25,539 nt of DNA from JAAFGT01 sp041485165. GTDB taxonomy: Bacteria > Acidobacteriota > Terriglobia > Acidiferrales > UBA7541. Location of the stretch: positions 1 through 25,539 of the forward strand of contig JBGPJC010000054.1 in assembly GCA_041485165.1 (NCBI GenBank), written 5' to 3'. The notes under the pieces are model-generated. The model saw nothing but the letters and a program-made list of their open reading frames with translations, made no database searches and was not told where the DNA came from. This document shows positions 22,294-25,539 of the stretch, piece after piece (positions within the stretch are counted from its first letter, which is position 1; each line of letters begins with the position of its first letter). A program made the translations under genes and the position numbers.

Positions 22294-22351
22294 GGGAGAG
22301 ATTCCTCGCCCCGATCGAATCGGGGTGCAAAGCCACTGCGCTCGGAATGAC
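22294..22351 (-). repeat. Dispersed GCGCAGCGAAGAAT-type repeat, copy 2, with nested palindrome
   Basis: On the minus strand GTCATTCCGAGCGCAG ... GCGAGGAATCTCTCCC, the same family as 15449-15476 but split by an extra segment that includes the perfect palindrome CCCCGAT-CGA-ATCGGGG (22309-22325). Confidence 0.6.
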
Positions 22352-22503
22352 GACCCAAGGCATTTTTTCCGCCGTCTGCTACGGGATCGAAGCGGAACCC
22401 TGGCACCGGACCGGCGCCGGCACCTGGATTTGCCTCAGCGCGTGACACTCTCCCCCTTTTCTCCTTTGACTTGAGTGCTAAACTGTTGCACTTTGGAGCC
22501 GAC

Positions 22504-23859
22504 ATGAAGCAGCTTCAGCCGGTCATCTGGTCAAAGGGCACGTTCCTGACGCCGCAGCACTTGCAGATACAGGACCGCTTCCTCGAGAACTTGATGCAGT
22601 TCCGGCTGGAGAGCCTCAACTTCCGGCCGTGGGGTTTCCGCGAGCTGAGCATCAACGAGGAAGAGCTTGCCGCAGGCAATTTTTCGATTTCGCGCGCCTC
22701 GGGCATTTTCCCGGACGGCCTGCCGTTTGAAATCCCCGATTCCGACGCGGCGCCTCCTCCCAAGCCCCTGACCACCTACTTTGAAGCCGATGTGGACCGC
22801 CTGGACATGCACCTGGCCATCCCCAACTACCTCGAGCGCGGTCTGAACATCACTGCCGCCAAGGGGACAATGGACGCGCGCTATCTGGCCGAAGTGGCAC
22901 TGGTCCGCGACGAGAACTCCGGCCGGTCGGAAAAGCCCGTCCAAATCGCGCGGAAGAATTTCCGTCTGCTGGTGGAAGGCGAAGCGCGCCACGGCGCCTC
23001 AACCCTTCGCGCGGCTTCCATCGTGCGCAAGCCTACCGGGGCGTTCGAGCTCGACCCGCAATTCGTTCCTCCGCTGCTGGACATCGCCGCCAGCGACTAC
23101 ATGATCTCCATCCTGCGCCGGCTGGTGGAAATCCTGACCGCCAAGAGTAGCGTGCTTTCCGGCCTGCGGCGGCAGAGGAACCAGAGCCTGGCGGACTTTA
23201 CCGCCTCGGACATCGCCAACTTCTGGCTGCTGTACACGGTGAACTCGAACCTGCCGCTGCTGCGTCACGTCTTCGAAACGCGGCGCGGGCATCCCGAGCA
23301 TTTCTACGTCATGCTGCTGGAGCTGGCCGGGTCGCTAAGCACATTTTCCACCAAGCTGCAGCCGCGCGACTTGCCGCTCTACGACCACGAAGAACTGGGC
23401 AAATGCTTTACCGACCTGGACGAAAAGCTGCGCGAGCTGCTGGAAACCGTGGTCCCGAGCAATTTCGTATCCCTGCCGCTCAAGCTGCAGCAGACTTCGA
23501 TCTACGCCACCTCGCTGGCCGACGAGAAATATCTGAAGGACACCAAGATGTACCTGGCGGTGAGCAGCGACATGGCCGAAGCCGACCTGATCCGCAAGGC
23601 GCCGGTGCTGATCAAGATCTGCTCGGCATCGCAGATCGAGAACCTGGTGCGCCAGGCGCTCCCCGGGCTGCAATTGACGCACTTGACTTCCCCGCCGGCG
23701 TCGGTGCCGGTAAAGCTGAAGTATCAATACTTCAGCCTGAGCCAATCGGGAGTGGCGTGGGAGTCGGTGCGCAAGTCGCGCAACCTGGCGGCGTATGTCC
23801 CGGACGATTTTGCCAACCCGCAGCTCGAGTTGATTATTCTTCTGCCCCAGGCGGTTTGA
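22504..23859 (+). CDS. tssK: T6SS baseplate protein TssK, paralogue 1
   Basis: 451 residues from the ATG at 22504, with GGAG close upstream. TssK trimers are the baseplate subunits that tie TssF/TssG wedges to the membrane complex. Family marks are VIWSKGTFLTPQHLQIQDRFLE at the N-terminus, GIFPDGLPFEIP, ARYLAEVALVRDENSG, KNFRLLVEGE, then the helical middle (FWLLYTVNSNLPLLRHVFETRRGHPEHFY), the LPLYDHEELGKCF turn, and the C-terminal LPGLQLTHL and YFSLSQSGVAWESV blocks. The order and length are normal for the family. Followed by 297 bases of repeats and a second tssK. Confidence 0.95.
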   Translation: MKQLQPVIWSKGTFLTPQHLQIQDRFLENLMQFRLESLNFRPWGFRELSINEEELAAGNFSISRASGIFPDGLPFEIPDSDAAPPPKPLTTYFEADVDRLDMHLAIPNYLERGLNITAAKGTMDARYLAEVALVRDENSGRSEKPVQIARKNFRLLVEGEARHGASTLRAASIVRKPTGAFELDPQFVPPLLDIAASDYMISILRRLVEILTAKSSVLSGLRRQRNQSLADFTASDIANFWLLYTVNSNLPLLRHVFETRRGHPEHFYVMLLELAGSLSTFSTKLQPRDLPLYDHEELGKCFTDLDEKLRELLETVVPSNFVSLPLKLQQTSIYATSLADEKYLKDTKMYLAVSSDMAEADLIRKAPVLIKICSASQIENLVRQALPGLQLTHLTSPPASVPVKLKYQYFSLSQSGVAWESVRKSRNLAAYVPDDFANPQLELIILLPQAV

Positions 23860-23884
23860 GACGCACGCCACCGGATTTCCAAAA

Positions 23885-23930
23885 AAGATTTAACACAGAG
23901 GGCACAGAGACACGGAGAGCACAGAGACCG
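23885..23930 (+). repeat. Dispersed ACACAGAG-rich repeat between the two tssK genes
   Basis: TTTAACACAGAGGGCACAGA followed by GACACGGAGAGCACAGAG is a widespread intergenic repeat type in environmental genomes. No coding role. Confidence 0.65.
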
Positions 23931-23938
23931 AACAGAGT

Positions 23939-24010
23939 AGCGCTGGGCTTCAGCCCAGCACGGTTCTGCTCTTCGGCCCGGTCCGGTGCTGCCCTGAAGG
24001 GCAGCGCGAC
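23939..24010 (+). repeat. Paired-hairpin repeat between the two tssK genes
   Basis: Two perfect 7-bp stem-loops, GCTGGGC-TTCA-GCCCAGC (23942-23959) and GCTGCCC-TGAA-GGGCAGC (23988-24005), joined by a GC-rich linker. This resembles the common GGGCTTCAGCCC dispersed palindromes. As RNA it could reduce read-through from the first tssK to the second. The rest of the 297-base gap has no recognised signal. Confidence 0.65.
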
Positions 24011-24156
24011 ATGACATCACCCCCAGGACCTCGCTGGAACGGTGGTCAACTTCACACCTATGAAGCGAACAGTTGTATAAGTATAATGCCGGGCGAGGCG
24101 GTGCGCCCGGCCATCCCGGCAGGCGGGCCGGGGGCCTCCCCGACGGATAAGGACGG

Positions 24157-25515
24157 ATGAAGCATCTCTCCAAGATCGTGTGGTGGGAAGGGATGTACCT
24201 TTCCCCGCACCACTTCCAGAGCCAGGCGCAGTTCTTCGAGGATACGATCCACTTCAGCGCGTCGAACCTGTGGTTTTCTCCCTACGGGTTGCTGGGCGCC
24301 AAGCTGGACGAAGAAGCGCTGCGCAATGGCACGGTTTCGCTGCTGCACGCCCGCGGCGTCTTCCCCGACGGGCTGGCTTTCCACATCCCGGAATCCGACC
24401 CGCCGCCGGCGGCGCGCGGCCTGGCCGACCACTTCCCTCCCATGCGCGAGTTCCTGACGGTGCTGCTGAGCGTCCCGCCGCTGCGGTCGAATGCGGCCAA
24501 TTGCGCGCTGGAGGCCACCAACGGCCAGCCGGGGACGCGCTACATCGCCGAAGCGCAGACGCTGCACGACGACAACACCGGGCGCGACGAGAAGCCCATC
24601 AAGCTGGGACGGAAAAATATCCGCCTGCTGTTTGACACTGAAGAGGCCGGAGACCTGCTCACCCTGCCGCTGGCGCGGGTGATGCGCGACAGCTCCGGGC
24701 AATATGTCTACGACCCGCGGTTTATCGCTCCCTGTCTGCAAATCAGCGCCAGCGAGCGGCTGATGCAAGTCTGCCGGCGGCTGATCGAGATCCTCGAAGA
24801 GAAGAGCGCGGTGCTGGCGCGCGGGCGGCGCGGCGGCGGCGGGAAGTTCCGCGCCGGATTTTCCGCGCAGGAAGTGGCCAGCTTCTGGTTCCAGCACTCC
24901 ATCAACGCCGGGCTTTCGCCGCTGCGCCATCTGTATCTTTCCAAGCGCGGGCATCCGGAAGAGCTGTTCGCGGAAATGGCGCGGCTGGGCGGGGCGCTGT
25001 GCACGTTTGGCCTGGAATCGAATCCCGCCAATTTGCCGCTCTACGACCACCTGCACCTGGACGATTGCTTCGATAATCTGGACAAGCACATCCGCGCGCA
25101 CCTGGAGATCCTGGTGCCGTCGAACTGCCTGGAAATCACCCTGAAGATGACCAAGAAATATTTCTACGAAGGCGAAGTGACCGACACGCGCTGCCTGGGA
25201 CGCTCGCGCTGGGTGCTCTCCCTGCAATCGAGCATCGGGGAAGCGGATTTGATCTCGCGCGCGCAGCAACTGGTCAAGTTCTCCTCGGCGGAAAACGTGG
25301 GCGAAGTGGTCAAGCGGGCGCTGCCGGGTCTGCGGCTGACGCACCTGCCCATGCCGCCTTCAGCCATTTCCCCGCGCGTGGAAAACCAGTACTTCGGGAT
25401 CAGCAAGACCGGGCCTCTGTGGGAACAGATCATGGAGTCGCGGAAGGTGGGGGTATACATCCCCGGAGAAATTCCTTCACCCGAAGTTGAGCTTCTGGTA
25501 GTGCTCGACAACTGA
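24157..25515 (+). CDS. tssK: T6SS baseplate protein TssK, paralogue 2
   Basis: 452 residues from the ATG at 24157 (AAGGA just upstream). It has the full TssK layout: IVWWEGMYLSPHHFQSQAQFFED, GVFPDGLAFHIPESDPPP, TRYIAEAQTLHDDNTGRDEKPI, KNIRLLF, LYLSKRGHPEELF, ANLPLYDHLHLDDCF, PSNCLEITLK, LPGLRLTHLPMPP and YFGISKTGPLWEQI. By eye it is only about one third identical to the gene before it, so this is an old duplication or two separately acquired genes. The N-terminal WW-E-M-L-P-HHFQ form is closer to the usual TssK than that of paralogue 1. The next gene starts 14 bases after its stop. Confidence 0.95.
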   Translation: MKHLSKIVWWEGMYLSPHHFQSQAQFFEDTIHFSASNLWFSPYGLLGAKLDEEALRNGTVSLLHARGVFPDGLAFHIPESDPPPAARGLADHFPPMREFLTVLLSVPPLRSNAANCALEATNGQPGTRYIAEAQTLHDDNTGRDEKPIKLGRKNIRLLFDTEEAGDLLTLPLARVMRDSSGQYVYDPRFIAPCLQISASERLMQVCRRLIEILEEKSAVLARGRRGGGGKFRAGFSAQEVASFWFQHSINAGLSPLRHLYLSKRGHPEELFAEMARLGGALCTFGLESNPANLPLYDHLHLDDCFDNLDKHIRAHLEILVPSNCLEITLKMTKKYFYEGEVTDTRCLGRSRWVLSLQSSIGEADLISRAQQLVKFSSAENVGEVVKRALPGLRLTHLPMPPSAISPRVENQYFGISKTGPLWEQIMESRKVGVYIPGEIPSPEVELLVVLDN

Positions 25516-25528
25516 AAGCGAGGCCGGC

Positions 25529-25539
25529 ATGGAAAGCGA
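25529..25539 (+). CDS. Start of the next T6SS gene, possibly tssL (DotU/IcmH-like)
   Basis: ATG GAA AGC GA preceded by GCGAGG five bases upstream; only three codons are visible. tssL commonly follows tssK, which is the sole ground for the guess. Confidence 0.35.

Noticed and set aside
22473..22481. GAGTGCTAA upstream of tssK, half of a CIRCE (HrcA) operator
   Set aside because: The partner half TTAGCACTC is absent at the required 9-base spacing, so it is most likely chance.
24058..25344. Minus-strand open frame of 428 codons opposite the second tssK
   Set aside because: Antisense shadow of tssK with Gln/Arg/Val-rich, domain-free sequence.
1..25539. Insertion sequences, integrase, tRNA or rRNA genes that would mark a classical genomic island
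   Set aside because: No transposase or integrase motif, no cloverleaf and no rRNA-like sequence was found by reading both strands, so island boundaries cannot be set.

Overview
The window looks like a chromosomal piece of a GC-rich Gram-negative soil or sediment bacterium, most likely an Acidobacteriota member. This rests on a type VI secretion system (T6SS), a membrane-anchored c-type cytochrome, lipoprotein signals, a PilZ-like/TonB-C fusion, a secreted protein with an N-terminal domain I associate with Acidobacteriota, and many short dispersed intergenic hairpin repeats. The taxonomic call is an inference from gene style, not from a marker gene.

Layout. Left edge (1-2662, minus strand): T6SS operon tssB-tssC-hcp-tagJ/impE (the last is cut), led by a good sigma70-type promoter at 2726-2754. 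Positions 2834-7422 hold a membrane cytochrome c, a secreted amidohydrolase, a divergent zinc-ribbon/RDD membrane protein and an O-methyltransferase. Positions 7680-9209 encode a PilZ-like/TonB-C fusion protein. Positions 9371-14066 are rich in toxin-antitoxin genes: a Phd/VapC-type pair, a higBA pair with a clear palindromic operator, and a second higA preceded by an 18-base relic of a lost higB. Between them lie a secreted beta-propeller lipoprotein and a secreted hypothetical protein. Positions 14426-17463 carry an alpha/beta hydrolase, a small membrane protein, an EthD-like protein and a deazaflavin-type (DUF385-like) protein. Positions 17928-22066 are accessory: a protein made almost wholly of twelve 13-residue repeats, a HEPN-domain protein followed closely by an all-helical DUF5677-like protein, a repeat-containing lipoprotein and a membrane/coiled-coil protein. 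The right edge (22504-25539, plus strand) returns to T6SS with two consecutive, diverged tssK genes and the first codons of a following gene, perhaps tssL.

How it fits together. The two T6SS arms are transcribed away from each other and are separated by about 20 kb of unrelated genes. The most unusual T6SS point is the tandem pair of TssK paralogues, which may occupy the two non-equivalent TssK positions of each baseplate wedge. The intergenic spaces are populated by a modular repeat family: a conserved flank encloses a stem whose inner sequence differs from copy to copy while base pairing is kept. At least seven copies are seen between 9985 and 17746, and other repeat families lie around it. 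No rRNA, tRNA, CRISPR array or complete insertion sequence was seen.
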